DNA of 64,000 bases from Vibrio sp. ED004 (lineage in GTDB: Bacteria > Pseudomonadota > Gammaproteobacteria > Enterobacterales > Vibrionaceae), in NCBI RefSeq assembly GCF_023206395.1, contig NZ_CP066149.1:3410001-3474000 (forward strand), in the 5' to 3' direction. This document shows, one piece after another, positions 36,235 to 47,884 of this stretch. The position numbers and the translations under genes are program-made. The first letter of the stretch is position 1. Each line of letters starts with the position of its first letter. Under the pieces are notes generated by a model. The model did no database searches. It was given only the letters and a program-made list of their open reading frames with translations, and was not told the DNA's origin.

Positions 36235-37155
36235 ATGAATCTTGCGCAAGTCGATCTTAACCTCTTAGTCATCCTCAAACACCTTCTTGAAGAAAAACAC
36301 GTATCCAACACCGCACTAGCCCTTGATATGAGTCAGCCAACCGTGAGTCGGTTCGTTGCAAAAGCTACGCACGGTGTTTAACGATGACTTGTTAGTGAGA
36401 GCGGCTTACGGTTATGAGCTAACACCAAAAGCAGAAGCCATTAAACAAGATCTTAATTCTGTACTGACACGTTTAGAGAAGCTAGTTCACGGCGATGTTT
36501 TTGAACCACAAACGAGTGACAGCACCGTTCGTTTTTCGGCTTGGTTCCACAGGTTTCTCACTTGTTACCTAAGGTCGTTTCTGAGATTCGCAAGCAAGCA
36601 CCGAACATGGTAGTCGATATCGATTCCATTCCGAAGCGTCATTTCGAGCCTTTACTGTCTGGTGATGCGCACTTCGTACTGTCGACACATGAGCCATTAA
36701 GCTCAGAGCAGAACTTGTACCGAATGTTCGTGATCAGCCGTGATTATCGTTTATTGATGAGCAAAGACCATCCGTTGGCAGATAAAGAGATCACAGTCGA
36801 TGACTTGCTTAACAGTCAATTAGGTCAGATCTCATTGCAAGGGGACAAGAAGCTCTCTATTGAGAACCGATTTAAAGATCTAGGTTTGATTGATAAACAG
36901 CGCCAGTTATCGATTCCAATTCAGTTGTCTAACTTCAACATCGCTGCAGATATTGCAGAGACGACTGACATCATCTTCCACCTTCCTACACCGTTTGCTA
37001 CGCAAGCGGCCAAGCAACGTGACTTAATTTGTAAACGTGTGCCGAAAGCGATCAGAAGCCCGTCAGAAGATGTGTACCTTTACTGGCATAAACGTTTCCA
37101 CAATGACCCTATGTGCCGTTGGGTGCGAGAGCTATTCAAAGACCTATACGCTTGA
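36235..37155 (+). pseudogene. LysR-type regulator, two frameshifts
   Basis: About 306 residues in three frames. The start MNLAQVDLNLLVILKHLLEEKHVSNTA and DMSQPTVSR is a LysR helix-turn-helix. One extra T near 36351 breaks the recognition-helix end (SR...LQKLRTVF), and one base is missing near 36545 before VPQVSHLLPKVV. The effector domain ends with WVRELFKDLYA. It lies just upstream of the TonB receptor on the same strand and may regulate it, but resemblance to IrgB is not evident. Confidence 0.82.
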
Positions 37156-37296
37156 ATCATTCGAGTGATGAATGTAATCTTTGAGTATCTATAGGAGTGA
37201 ATATGGATCTTTTAACTTATTTGAAAGGTGAATAGCGAGAATCGATTTTGACATGAAACTTTCATTGATAAGAGTGGTAGTAGGTTGTTTAATGCA

Positions 37297-37318
37297 AACC
37301 ATTATCATTATCATTACC
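37297..37318. promoter_or_regulatory. Fur box upstream of TonB receptor
   Basis: AACCATTATCATTATCATTA closely fits the Fur repeat NAT(A/T)AT, three hexamer-like units in tandem, placed just before the receptor start. Iron repression is expected. Confidence 0.8.
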
Positions 37319-37332
37319 AATTACATATAAGA

Positions 37333-39370
37333 ATGAATATCATGTCTGAGAGATCCCTTTTACTCGTAAGCCTTTATCGATCGCAGTCGCTGTTATTTGT
37401 ACTTCACTTTCGCCAAACCTATTAGCGCAAGAGGAAGTGAAGGATATAGATGAGCAAATGGTGGTTACGGCAACTCGTACAGAGATGGCGTTAAAACAAG
37501 CACCAGCTTCAATGTCGGTTATCACTGCTCAAGATATCGAAGACAGCCCAGGTATTACCTTGGCAGACATCGTTGCTGAATCAACGAGTGTTGAGTCTGA
37601 CTTCGATAGCACACGTGCTGGCCGTCAAATGATCTCTATTCGTGGTATGGATTCTGATTACACGCTCATCATGGTAAACGGCCGTCGTCTAAGTTCGGCA
37701 AGTGCCATCATCCGTGGCAACGACTTCGACCTTTCTACTATCCCTGCTGATTCGATCGAACGTGTTGAAATCATCCGTGGCCCAATGTCTGCACTTTACG
37801 GTTCGGATGGTATGGGTGGCACAATTAACATCATCACGAAGGCTCCTGAAAACGATTGGAGCTCTACACTAAGCATGGACAACTCTTCACCTATGGATGG
37901 TAACGGCGGCCAAGAATACTCGGTTGGCTTAACCACATCAGGTGCTCTAATTGAAGATGAGTTGTACGCACGTGTTTCTGTAAACCAAACCAGTCGTAAT
38001 GCATGGCAGCCATACTCAGGTACACACAGTTCTGGTTATGATCGTGAAGATATTACTGCATTAGAAGGCCGCGACACTCTTAGCCTATTAGCAAGCCTTT
38101 CATGGCACGCGACGGATAATCAAACCATCGATTTTGATTTTGGTTACAGCGACGACGAACGTGAATCAGCGGCAAAAAGTGCAAAATCGGTTATTGAGTC
38201 AGACACTCGTGTAGTGCGTCACAGCCAAGCAATTACACACAGTGGTTTCTGGAGCTGGGGTGATACTCAAGTTCGTTATTCACGCGAAACGTAACAGATA
38301 ACGATGCCGCCGATCTAGGCAACAACTTCAGCAGCGATATCGAAGAGCTAACTCAAATTGTTGAAGCATCTGCTACTACTTACCTTGGTGACAGCCACAC
38401 GCTGACATTTGGTATGGACTACCAGTTAAGTGAATTAACTAACAAAGAAAACCTATCAAGCGGAACTTCTGAAGCATATCAAGGTGCATTGTTTGTACAA
38501 GACCAATGGGTCATGACAGACAGCCTAACCGCAACGATCGGTGGTCGTTTGGATAAGCACGAATTGTACGGCGAAGAGTTCAGCCCACGTGTGTATTTGG
38601 TTCACCAAACAACGAATGACCTAATCATCAAAGGTGGTGTAGGCAAGGCATTCAAGGCGCCAACATTGACTCAAAACCAATCTGACTACACAGTATCAAG
38701 CTGTAAGGGTGGTTGTGCGTTGGTGGGTAATGAAGACCTAAATCCAGAGACAAGTATTAACTACGAACTTGCGACGGTATACACACAACCACGTTGGAAT
38801 GTAGAAGCAGCATTGTTCCGTAATGAGATTAATGACCTAATCGAAAGAACGCAGGGTTACTGCCCGCAAGGTGGTGATTGGAACGAAAGTGCTCTTCAAT
38901 GTGAAAACCCTGACGGTACACCAACGGGAGATTTAGGCGCGAAGACGTACCAAAACGTGTCTGAAGCTATCATTCAAGGTGTTGAGCTTGGCGGTATGTA
39001 CCAAATCTCTGACGAGTGGGCAGTTTCTGGTAACTACACTTACCTAGATACAGAAGATAAGTCGACAGGTGAAGAGCTACTTGAGCGTTACAAGCATTCA
39101 GGCTTTGTGAAGCTTAACTGGAACCCAACTTACGATCTAAGTACCTTCGTCAGTGCGCGTTACCGTGGTGAGCGTCAGATTGACGGCGACCTAACGCAAG
39201 ACGCTTACACAACATTGAACATCGGTACGGTTTACAATGTGAATGATTCAGTGCGACTACGCGCAGGTATCTCAAATCTAACAGATGAGTCAGTATCGGA
39301 AGAGTTAGAGTACATTGGTTATGTTGAAGAGCCACGTACTTACTACGTAGGTATGACTGCAGACTTCTAA
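37333..39370 (+). pseudogene. TonB-dependent siderophore receptor, two frameshifts
   Basis: Outer-membrane iron-siderophore receptor of about 679 residues. A signal peptide (LSIAVAVICTSLSPNLLA) becomes readable when one A is restored near 37362. Next are the TonB box DEQMVVTAT, the plug domain (ITAQDIEDSPGITLADI, IERVEIIRGPMSALYGSDGMGG) and a 22-strand barrel ending YYVGMTADF. A second missing A near 38295 breaks the barrel. The general type resembles catecholate receptors such as IrgA/VctA; the ligand is unknown. Confidence 0.88.
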
Positions 39371-39399
39371 TCAACCTGCGTTTGATTCGATAGATAAAT

Positions 39400-40245
39400 T
39401 TAAAACAAACAACCCACAGGACTTAACGTCGTGTGGGTTCTTTGATTTGGGAGCTCGTAACTTGGTGAGCTTAGGTGTCGAACAGTATTAGCTTTTACAC
39501 AAGTAATAAGAGCATTGCCCGATTGGGTATCCCACGGCAACAACTTATCGTAATCGTGTTCAAAGACATGAACTTCAAAGTAGGCTTTGAGTATTTCAAT
39601 CAACTCTTGGAACGAGAAGGCCACCATTGGGTGTTCATCATTCCATATTTGACTTTCGCCAGCGGTTGTCTTCTCTATACTGAGTTTCAACGCCTGTTTG
39701 TCACCTTCGCCTGAATAATACCAACCCGAACGGAAAGTAAAATCATCCTGCTCTTGGTTAGTTGTGTGTCGAACAAAAGATCATTACAGATCTTGTCTTT
39801 GTCGACCACATTGAAGCAGAACACACCGCCTTGTTTTAGCGCTTTATGAACGCTGGCAATGCACTCTTTTAACTTCTCAATACCATCGTTGTAGTGGATG
39901 GAATACAAGAAACAAGTTATAAGGTCGAACGGCTCAGACACTTCAAAATTACTCATGTTCTGCACTGAAAAGTTAGCTTCAGGGCAGCGTATTTGAGCGA
40001 TGTCTAACATGGGCTGGTTTAGGTCAAGTCCATTGCTTTGATAGCCGTAATCAATAAAGTAACGAACGTGAGGACCCGTACCACAACCAAGGTCTAGGTG
40101 AGTTTTCCTTCATTTCCAAAAATCTGATGTAGCCTACGAAACCGCAGTTACTTTGCGCTTGGTAGTCAATATCAACACACATTAAATCATAGTAACCAGA
40201 TAGGTCGGTATAGAGCGCGTTGGCGGACATGTTTGCCTGCAGCAT
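39400..40245 (-). pseudogene. Class I SAM-dependent methyltransferase, frameshifted
   Basis: A methyltransferase of about 260 residues read in three frames from the minus strand. N-terminal YTDLSGYYDLMC, then the SAM motif LDLGCGTGPHVRYF (across the first frame break near 40100), YGYQSNGLDLNQPML, and FDLITCFLYSIHY. The C-terminal part is in the third frame after a break near 39720. The true stop may lie a little upstream of 39400, because the terminator hairpin overlaps the frame's end. Substrate unknown. Confidence 0.75.
39411..39442. terminator. Terminator between TonB receptor and methyltransferase
   Basis: Inverted repeat CCCACAGGAC / GTCGTGTGGG with one mismatch, T-rich on the plus side, 40 nt after the receptor stop. 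Confidence 0.7.
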
Positions 40246-40391
40246 TTGCTGAAAAAATTGGGGTGGCGCATAGTAAACTAGAACTTAAAAATAACAAGAA
40301 AATCTTGGTTCAGTTTACTGGTTTAAATGACCTTTTCTTAATGCTTAGCAATTGTTTCATGAGCAACATTCTACACATGCGCCTTCGTGGT

Positions 40392-41677
40392 TTACCGAGA
40401 CTCTATTTTTCCGTTTGATTTAGCACGATAGAGCGCGTCATCTGTAACTCGAATCAATGTATTGAGGGAATTGCTGGTACGAAGGATGCAGCTGTCGGTA
40501 ATGCCAATACTGACGCTTGATTGAAACTTGGTGCGGTTGAACCCCAAGAATTGATGAGTTCGAAACTCTTCGCAAATACGCTCCCCACCACTCGTGCTTG
40601 AGAATCTGCAGTATCGAGGGCGGTCGCGTGAGTCGTTTGTTTTTTGGAAAGAAGACGATAAATTCTTCGCCACCCCAGCGTCCAACCACGCCGTTCAAGG
40701 CTTTGACGTGCTTCTTAATGGTATTCGCGAGGGTGCGAATTACATCGTCGCCAACACTGTGCCCAAATTGGTCGTTAATCTTTTGAAGTCATCAATATCA
40801 AGCAGTAGGCAAGACATCTCAGTTTGTTCTTTTAACGGCTTCTTTAACCAATCGTAAATGGCACTGCGGTTGAACACCTGCGTTAAGTCGTCGTGAAGTG
40901 CGCGGTGCATGGTTCTTGTTCTAATATCACCTTATCGGAAACATCTTCTACTACCACTTGAATGGCTTTCTCGCCTTCCCAGTTGATGATGTTGTCGTAG
41001 ATATTGAAGTGTTTTTTACTGCCATCAAAACATTGGTTTTCAACCACCGAACTGAAGCTTGGCGTATCACCGGCAAGAATACTCTGGCAGCGTCTCATGG
41101 CGTTGGTACGATTGTCCGGCGGGATAATTGAAATGATGGAATCCATGGCAAGCACTTCTTCTATTGATTTGGCGCCTAGCATTTCAACCCATGCTTGATT
41201 GACCATAAGCGGTTTGAAGTTTCGATGTACGAGCACGCCTTGTTTAGAGCTATTGAGCAGAGCTCGATACATCTGATCCTTTTCTTTATGGCGTCGCTCT
41301 GCGGCGATGACAGACGTGATATCAATGAGCATGACGCGAAGTGCAGGGCGATTATTGACCATAATGCATTGAGCGAGGCTGAACAATGAGAGGAAATTTC
41401 CTTTCACGGGGACATCTGTATAGATCTTACCGTTTTGCAGTTTGCCTTTAATCGCAGAAAGGTAACGTTCACGGACAGAGCCGCGATAATGCTTGGGTAT
41501 TAGCGAGTAGACAAAATCAACGTTGTTGAGAAGAGCTTCGCGGGTATCGTAACCGAAGATCTTAGCGATGTTTTGGTCGACATCGATGACACGGTGATCT
41601 TGTAGCGTAATGTAGCCCTGTGCAGAATCGAAATTCTGGCAACGTGTGGCTGTGGTTAAATCTAATTGGATACTCAT
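40392..41677 (-). pseudogene. PAS-PAS-GGDEF diguanylate cyclase, frameshifted
   Basis: Probable diguanylate cyclase of about 425 residues. A first PAS-like domain at about residues 15-120 (YITLQDHRVIDVDQNIAKIFGYD) and a second at 135-255 (GVLVHRNFKPLMVNQAWVEMLG) are followed by a GGDEF domain (HDDLTQVFNRSAIY, LLDIDDFK, active site RWGGEEFIVFFP, DDALYRAKSNGK). At least three frame changes lie between 40900 and 40560. No membrane helix is seen. Confidence 0.85.
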
Positions 41678-41903
41678 ATTGACCTGACTACTTATCCTCT
41701 CACCGGAAACAGGTGCTTTTTATGAATGGTGGTGTCGTGAATAGATTTTGATTGCTGTATATCGGCAAGGTCTTTAAACACGCAGCACGACAAATGTCGC
41801 GAGACTATGTAAGTAAAGTATAATATTCGTAATCTTTCGAGGGTACCGTAATTTTACTGTATCGAAAATGGATTAAAAATTTATTAAGGATAATTAAAGG
41901 CTT

Positions 41904-42362
41904 ATGGAAATAAAAATTGATGACTTGTCTGGCGGAGAGGTGATTGGGCTACTTGAAGAACATTTAGCTGATATGTACGCGACATCGCCACCAGAAAGCG
42001 TTCATGCACTTGACCTTGATGGGCTAAAGTCACCAGAGATAACATTTTTCAGCGCATGGCAAGACAGCCAGTTACTGGGCTGTGTCGCGATTAAAGAGCT
42101 GGATACTCAACATGCTGAACTTAAGTCGATGAGAACTTCTCAATTTGCACGTAAATCTGGTGTTGCTAGCCAACTTCTGCAACATGTTTTGGATACAGCA
42201 AGCGCTCGCCAATATCGACAAATCAGCTTAGAAACTGGCTCTGAAGATTACTTTAAACCTGCGCGTAACTTGTATGAGAAATTTGGCTTTGGTTATTGCG
42301 AACCTTTTGCAGATTACGAGCTCGATCCTCACAGTCAATTTATGACTATCGAACTGCGCTAG
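41904..42362 (+). CDS. GNAT acetyltransferase
   Basis: A 152-residue GNAT protein with FSAWQDSQLLGCVAIKEL, the acetyl-CoA loop region RKSGVASQLLQHVLDTA and ARNLYEKFGFGYCEPF. It fits the small YsnE/ElaA-like acetyltransferase group. It is intact, in contrast to most neighbours. AAGGATAATTAAAGG precedes the ATG. Substrate unknown. Confidence 0.82.
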   Translation: MEIKIDDLSGGEVIGLLEEHLADMYATSPPESVHALDLDGLKSPEITFFSAWQDSQLLGCVAIKELDTQHAELKSMRTSQFARKSGVASQLLQHVLDTASARQYRQISLETGSEDYFKPARNLYEKFGFGYCEPFADYELDPHSQFMTIELR

Positions 42363-42392
42363 TGCAAGCTCAGAAGCTAATGTCCAAAAACA

Positions 42393-42417
42393 AAAAGGTT
42401 GCCGATAGCAACCTTTT
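42393..42417. terminator. Bidirectional terminator
   Basis: Stem AAAAGGTTGC / GCAACCTTTT with loop CGATA between the GNAT gene and the convergent protease. Confidence 0.85.
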
Positions 42418-42448
42418 AACTCTGAATCAATAACAGATGATTAAAGCG

Positions 42449-44166
42449 TTAGCGAGTTTCTAGCTCCGCGAAAATGGCTTCGGCATCGACAACGCTTCCT
42501 GAGATTGAAAGTGTGCTGAACGGAACCAAATCGTCAGGGCTAGAAGGCTTTTTAACCAGCAGCTCAGGGTAGACTTTCGATTCGCCCATCAACATTGCCT
42601 TGAGCTCTTTGACGGATAGGTCAGGGTAGCGAGACCAAACTAATGCCGCGACGCCAGACACGACAGGTGCAGCCATGCTCGTACCACTTTTCGAACCATA
42701 GGTGTTACCCGGTGTGGTTGACAAAATGCGGTAGCCCGGAGCAAACACATCAACTGATTTCTGACCAAAGTTACTGAAGCTTGCGACTAAGGTTTCGTCT
42801 GCGTATTTCGCAGATGCACCCACATCTAACCATGTTGAGATAGGCTTCGAGCGGTAATGCTTAGCGTAGCGGTTTGGAAAGCTTGGTTTGATGTCGTTGT
42901 CGTTACGGCTGTTACCCGCAGAGTGAACAATTAGCACGCCTTTACGAGCCGCATAACGGAAAGCATGGTCGACAATGTACTTACGTGGTGAATAACTTTT
43001 ACCGAAACTCATATTGATGATTTTCGCGCCGTTATCGACTGCGTAACGCACGGCGTTGGCAATGTCTTTGTCTCGCTCATCGCCGTTTGGAACCATACGT
43101 ACTGCCATGATTTGAGCATGATCCGCGACACCATCAATACCGATAAAGTTATTACGTTCTGCTGCAATAATTCCGGCCACGTGAGTACCGTGTGAACCTA
43201 CAGGACCTTTTACATCGTTGTTTCCGTATCCTTTTTCCCAAGGGTTAGAAATGTCGTCCCAAACAATATCACCACGTGTATCAAGATCTAGATTAAGGTG
43301 GAAATCTAAAGAGTCTTGATAGCGACTGCGACGTGATTCTAGATATTCAAATGAGTACCATGAATCAAACACACTCAAAAGTCCTTCAGCAGCGGTTACG
43401 ACGCTAGCGTTCTCGCTATCTAATAGTGTTTTTAAACCGTTGGTAGAAAAGTCTTTCTGATCGACGTATTGAAGAATTTGTTCTTTGAACGCATTGGCTT
43501 GCTCAGTTGCTGTCGTTACGCGATTCAATGCATCTTGGTCATCTTTCAAAGAAGACAAGTAATCCGCTTCTACCGCTTTAAAGTAAGCTCGCTTCTTACG
43601 CGGAATCCAATGACCCTTCTCTTTTAGCTTAAGGTATTTTTGTATTCTCTGGTGACTTCTAATGTATCTTGATCCACGTTAATGCCGAGTGAGTTACCAA
43701 GAAAGTTCCAACCGTGGACATCATCGATGTAGCCATTGCCGTCGTCATCGATTCCGTTGTCGGGGATCTCGTCTTCGTTGGTCCATAGTTTGTTTTTAAG
43801 ATCTTCGTGTTCCACATCAACGCCCGAATCAAGAACGGCCACGATGACAGGTTGTGGTTGAAGAGGGGGCATTAAGTAGTCGTATACCACATCAGAAACC
43901 CACGCCTTGAGTCTGGTGTAACTTGCCGAGAGGTTAAACCAATCGCCACGTTGTTCGTCAGCGTTACTCATCATCCTCATAGAGAAAAATGCGGGTTGGA
44001 TGGTTTCTCGTGAGTAATCCTCAACTATCGTCCCTTTTACATCCTGAATGAAGGGCGAGTTGGTAGGTTGCAGCTCTGGACTATTTTCATTAAGAGCCGA
44101 GGCAGATACGTGAGCCGAAGCCATAATGGCCAAAGCGAGAGTGGTAAGTCTGTGTCCGTGATTCAT
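42449..44166 (-). pseudogene. Secreted subtilisin-like serine protease (S8), one frameshift
   Basis: Secreted peptidase of about 572 residues. Signal peptide at residues 1-24, then the catalytic Asp in VAVLDSGVDVEHEDL, His in GSHGTHVAGIIAA, oxyanion Asn in HSAGNSRND, and Ser in SGTSMAAPVVSG. An Asp-rich segment DDDGNGYIDD may bind calcium. One A is missing in an A-run near 43641 (EYKKYLKLKEKG expected); the insert between Asp and His is long. No other defect is seen. Confidence 0.88.
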
Positions 44167-44681
44167 CTGTGTTGCATCCTTATCATTGTGAGACTGAATA
44201 GTTGTTTGCCTAAAACGGATACTTAGGAAAGTTGTTTAAGAAGCACTTGCTAAGTTCGTTATACGAGTGGGAAAAAGCCCGCTCAAAAAAGCAGTCAAAA
44301 GGTAATATGCAATCAGACTTGTATCATTCGTTCGGTCAATGAAATGGTAGGAAGATCTCACTGTGATCGATTTTAAAGTCTTAAAGTTTGAGCTGAATTC
44401 TATTAATAAAAACAATATTTATAAAATAAAGACACAAGAATAAAGGTGTTTAAAATCAATTGATTAGTTTGTTAATTATTTGAAATGCACGTGAAAACTA
44501 AAGTGAGAGTCAGTCTTAGAAAAAGCGGATGTGTGCATTTAAGTACTGCTATTTCCGCTTCTCCAATCGTCAAATACATGTGATAAGAGGCGCTGATGGT
44601 GACAGGCCACTTGTTAACAATATGATAATTTGGCTACTATTATCGCCCATACACTCGTAACTACTTTTAAAGACCTTTCTC
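44167..44681. other. AT-rich intergenic region
   Basis: About 515 nt between the divergent protease and exporter genes. It must carry both promoters; I see no gene, repeat or clear operator. Confidence 0.4.
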
Positions 44682-45278
44682 ATGTCGACTTATTTTGCTG
44701 GTTTTTCTCTTGGTCTTTCGCTGATTCTTGCGATTGGTTCTCAAAACGCGTTTGTTTTAAAACAAGGTCTCAAGAACCAACATGTTCTGGCCATTTGTGC
44801 GGTGTGTGCGATTTCTGATGCGCTGCTGATCAGTTTTGGGGTAACGGGCTTTGGTGCGATTGTTAAACAGTTTCCACAAATAGAGCAATTTGCTCGTTAT
44901 GGCGGAGCTATCTTTTAGGCGTCTACTCGTTTCTTAAGCTTCCGCTCTGCATTCACTGAAAACCACGCTCTGGAAGCAAGTGCAGAAACTAAAGATTCAT
45001 TAACCAAAGCGATAGCCATGTGTTTGGCGTTCACTTGGCTAAACCCGCACGTCTATTTGGATACGGTAGTCCTGCTTGGTTCTATTTCGACTCAATATCA
45101 ACCTAATCAAATGTTATTTGGCGCAGGGGCGGTAACGGCTTCGTTTGTGTTCTTCTTTTCGCTAGGTTATGGCGCTCGATTCTTGGCACCAATGTTTAAG
45201 AACCCAAGAGCATGGAAGGTATTAGAATTTATCGTCGGTGTGATCATGGCATCTATTGCAATATCTTTGATCGTTTAA
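44682..45278 (+). pseudogene. argO: LysE/ArgO-family amino-acid exporter, compensating indels
   Basis: Inner-membrane exporter of about 199 residues, LysE superfamily, most like ArgO (arginine efflux). Start MSTYFAGFSLGLSLILAIGSQNAFVLKQG, then CLAFTWLNPHVYLDT and a final helix pair. Between 44910 and 44935 one T is missing and one A is extra, so both halves lie in the same frame but a TAG appears between them. Restoring these gives YGGAIFLGVYSFLSFRSAF. Confidence 0.82.
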
Positions 45279-45408
45279 TCGACCAGATTTGGTGATTCAA
45301 AGTTTCTGTATTTCACTATTTCCATAAAAATGGAATTATTTTTCGTCTTTTGGTTTTGGTGTTCGTCTTAGGGGGTAAACAGAAATTAATGACCTAATTC
45401 GAGTCACC

Positions 45409-46062
45409 ATGATTAAATTGATTAGCTTTAAAAATTGCCCATTTGTTCAACGTGTTATGGGTTCGCTTGTAATGAAGAATGTACCGTTTGAAATTGAATA
45501 TATTGAACTAAGCGACAAACCACAGTGGTTCTTGGATATTTCGCCAAACGGTCAAGTGCCTGTGTTAGTGACTGAAAACGACACGGTATTATTTGAGTCT
45601 GACGCTATTGTTGAATACCTAGATGATAAATATGCGCCAATTGAAGAGGTGACTGCCGAGCAAAAGCATTAGACCGTGCTTGGTCTTATCAAGCGAGTAA
45701 ACATTACATGCCTCAATGCGGCACTATGGGTAGTAAAGATAAAGAGACCTTTGAAACTCGTTTGGCAAATCTTCAAAAGCCTTCCTAAAAGCAGAAAAGA
45801 AACTAGGCGAAACAGTATTCTTTAAAGGCGATTACATCTCTAACGTCGACATTGCTTGGCTACCGTTATTACACCGTGCATCGGTGATCAAAGAGCGTTC
45901 TGGTTTTGATATGTTGGAAGGTTTCCCAAAAGTACAGAAGTGGCAAGCGGCTTTGATTGAATCTGGATTGACCGATAAAACCGTTCTGAGGATTTTATTG
46001 AGAAATTCAGTGGCTTCTATTTAACGAACAACTACTTGGCAAGCCTAGCAGAAGCTCGTTAA
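45409..46062 (+). pseudogene. Glutathione S-transferase family protein, frameshifted
   Basis: About 218 residues. The N-terminal thioredoxin fold has KNCPFVQRV, PNGQVPVL (cis-Pro) and FESDAIVEYLDD. The helical C-terminal domain continues in other frames (WSYQASKHYMPQCG, FFKGDYISNVDIAWLPLLHR, FPKVQKWQAALIESGL). Breaks near 45668, 45780 and 45985. The C-terminus is long (FYLTNNYLASLAEAR). Substrate unknown. Confidence 0.8.
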
Positions 46063-46547
46063 TAATATTTATACAACTTGATATATATTTTAATAGCAGG
46101 TCGTACTAAATAAATCACCTCAAAAAAATAAAACTCCTCTATTTAAATATAGTGTGAGTTTTTTAATTTTATGAGTAAGAAAAACAATCCAAACAACTAA
46201 TTTTAGTTACTTCTCTCACATCGTAATTAGCTAGTAAAATTAATGATTTAAGCTGGTTTTATAAGTCAAATAACGGCTTGTCTATTTTTAATTTCAGTCA
46301 TTTCATTGCAATGAAATTATCAATTCTCACAAATGAGACTTTGTTAGATATCACCATTTGTTCATTTGATGAACACAAAATGTTGTGATAATTTCTCATT
46401 CACTCTATAAGTGAACAGTGTTTTATTATTCGTTTGGAGTTGTTTATTTAATTTATTTTAAACAGTAACGCAACCGGTGGAATAGTGTCGGATAACTACC
46501 AGCGATTGGTTAACGTTACTGTAGGACAAACTAAAAAGGGTATTTTC
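46063..46547. other. AT-rich intergenic region upstream of the porin-like gene
   Basis: About 485 nt, very AT-rich, with no convincing ORF. It should hold the promoter of the outer-membrane protein gene. Confidence 0.4.
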
Positions 46548-47120
46548 ATGCTTAAATCAACATTTCTATTGGGCCTAGTTGGCTTGGTTTCACTTCCTAC
46601 TTTTGCTGCTGGTATTGAAGGTGGTCCATACATTGGTGCTGGCCTTGGTGTATATCAAGATTCAGATACTGACGGCGCAGGCAGTTTAGACGCTGAAAGC
46701 ATGGGATATAGCCTTTACGGTGGTTACCAATTTAACCGTATCGTTGGTATTGAGCTTGGTTATACAGATTACGCTGATTACGAGTCATATGGCACTAAGG
46801 TATTCTCACCAACATCGTTTTCTGTGGCAGCAAACCTAGGCTACACCTTCGACAACTCAATTCGTCCGTTTGTGTTGGCGGGCTTGAGCTATGTCGATCT
46901 AAACTCAAACAGCGCTAGTGCTTTTGATGATGACTCTGGTGCAGGCTTCCATTTCGGTGTTGGTGTTGAATACACGCCAGTAGAAAACCTGACACTTCGT
47001 CTGATTTCTCAAGCCGATGCAGTAAACATTGAATTCTTCGATAAGCAAACGGGTAATAGACTACAAAGTCGTGATGTTGCGTTCAGCACAGTAACACTGG
47101 GTGCTTCATACAACTTCTAA
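46548..47120 (+). CDS. Outer-membrane beta-barrel protein (OmpA/OmpW-like, 8 strands)
   Basis: A 190-residue secreted barrel. Signal peptide MLKSTFLLGLVGLVSLPTFA, then alternating strands (GPYIGAGLGVY, YSLYGGYQFNRIVGIELGYTDY, FSVAANLGYTF, RPFVLAGLSYV, GFHFGVGVEYTP). The protein ends in Phe (GASYNF), as outer-membrane proteins do. The frame opens at 46485, but the ATG at 46548 gives the signal peptide. It lacks a peptidoglycan-binding domain. Intact, followed by a terminator. Confidence 0.82.
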   Translation: MLKSTFLLGLVGLVSLPTFAAGIEGGPYIGAGLGVYQDSDTDGAGSLDAESMGYSLYGGYQFNRIVGIELGYTDYADYESYGTKVFSPTSFSVAANLGYTFDNSIRPFVLAGLSYVDLNSNSASAFDDDSGAGFHFGVGVEYTPVENLTLRLISQADAVNIEFFDKQTGNRLQSRDVAFSTVTLGASYNF

Positions 47121-47146
47121 TTGCTTAGCATTTGAATTATAGATAT

Positions 47147-47182
47147 AGCCCATGTTGTCGAATGATAACGTGGGCTTTTTTT
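47147..47182 (+). terminator. Terminator of the barrel-protein gene
   Basis: Stem AGCCCATGTT / AACGTGGGCT (one G-U pair) followed by eight T. Confidence 0.85.
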
Positions 47183-47275
47183 TCGGGTAATAGATTCGTA
47201 AATTATGACTCAATAGGTTCGTAAATATAGTCATAATGTGTAGAATCCTATTTTTGCCAAAGTCGAGAAATACAG

Positions 47276-47689
47276 ATGTCTGAACTAATCCAACAACAAA
47301 TCGGAAATATCGCGTTAGTCGTAGAGAACTATGATGATGCGATCGAGTTCTATACCAAGAAACTTCAATTCACTCTGATCGAAGACACCAATCTAGGTGG
47401 CGGAAAACGTTGGGTACAGGTATCTCCTCCGAATTCAAACGGAACGAACTTATTACTGGCTCAAGCAAGTAATGAAGAGCAGAAGCAGTCCGTGGGTAAC
47501 CAAACCGGTGGTCGCGTTTTTCTGTTTCTACAGACCAATGATTTTTGGCGTGACTATGAGCTGATGAAAACAAATGGCGTTGTATTCAATGAAGAACCAC
47601 GAGTAGAAGAGTACGGGACTGTGGTTGTGTTCCAAGATCTCTACGGCAACAAGTGGGACTTACTTCAACTAAATCGCCCAAACCATTAA
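47276..47689 (+). CDS. VOC/glyoxalase-fold protein
   Basis: A 137-residue vicinal-oxygen-chelate protein with two beta-alpha-beta-beta-beta modules. IGNIALVVENYDDAIEFYTKKLQF opens the fold, and VFQDLYGNKWDLLQL carries the usual terminal metal-site Asp/Trp region. Could be a lactoylglutathione-lyase-like or dioxygenase-like enzyme; not decidable. Intact, with a terminator behind. Confidence 0.8.
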   Translation: MSELIQQQIGNIALVVENYDDAIEFYTKKLQFTLIEDTNLGGGKRWVQVSPPNSNGTNLLLAQASNEEQKQSVGNQTGGRVFLFLQTNDFWRDYELMKTNGVVFNEEPRVEEYGTVVVFQDLYGNKWDLLQLNRPNH

Positions 47690-47716
47690 GCTTTAACTTA
47701 GCTAGATTTACACATC

Positions 47717-47743
47717 AAAACCGCTCTAACTTTGAGCGGTTTT
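47717..47743 (+). terminator. Terminator after VOC gene
   Basis: Stem AAAACCGCTC / GAGCGGTTTT, loop TAACTTT. Confidence 0.8.
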
Positions 47744-47884
47744 ATATAACAAACAACGTTCAATGAAGTGTTGAACACAGAGCCTATAAAGCCTGAAATT
47801 AGTTGGTTTTCACAAGCTTATAAAAGGGAAATATCTGAACTATTTTGGTAGATTATGAGTATTACCGACTTCCAGTGAGCAGCA

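Noticed and set aside
36051..36260. 69-aa ORF before the LysR gene
   Set aside because: It overlaps the true LysR start in another frame and has no family features.
36235..37155. IrgB-type activator of an IrgA receptor
   Set aside because: It is co-directional, not divergent, and the helix-turn-helix sequence does not resemble IrgB as I remember it.
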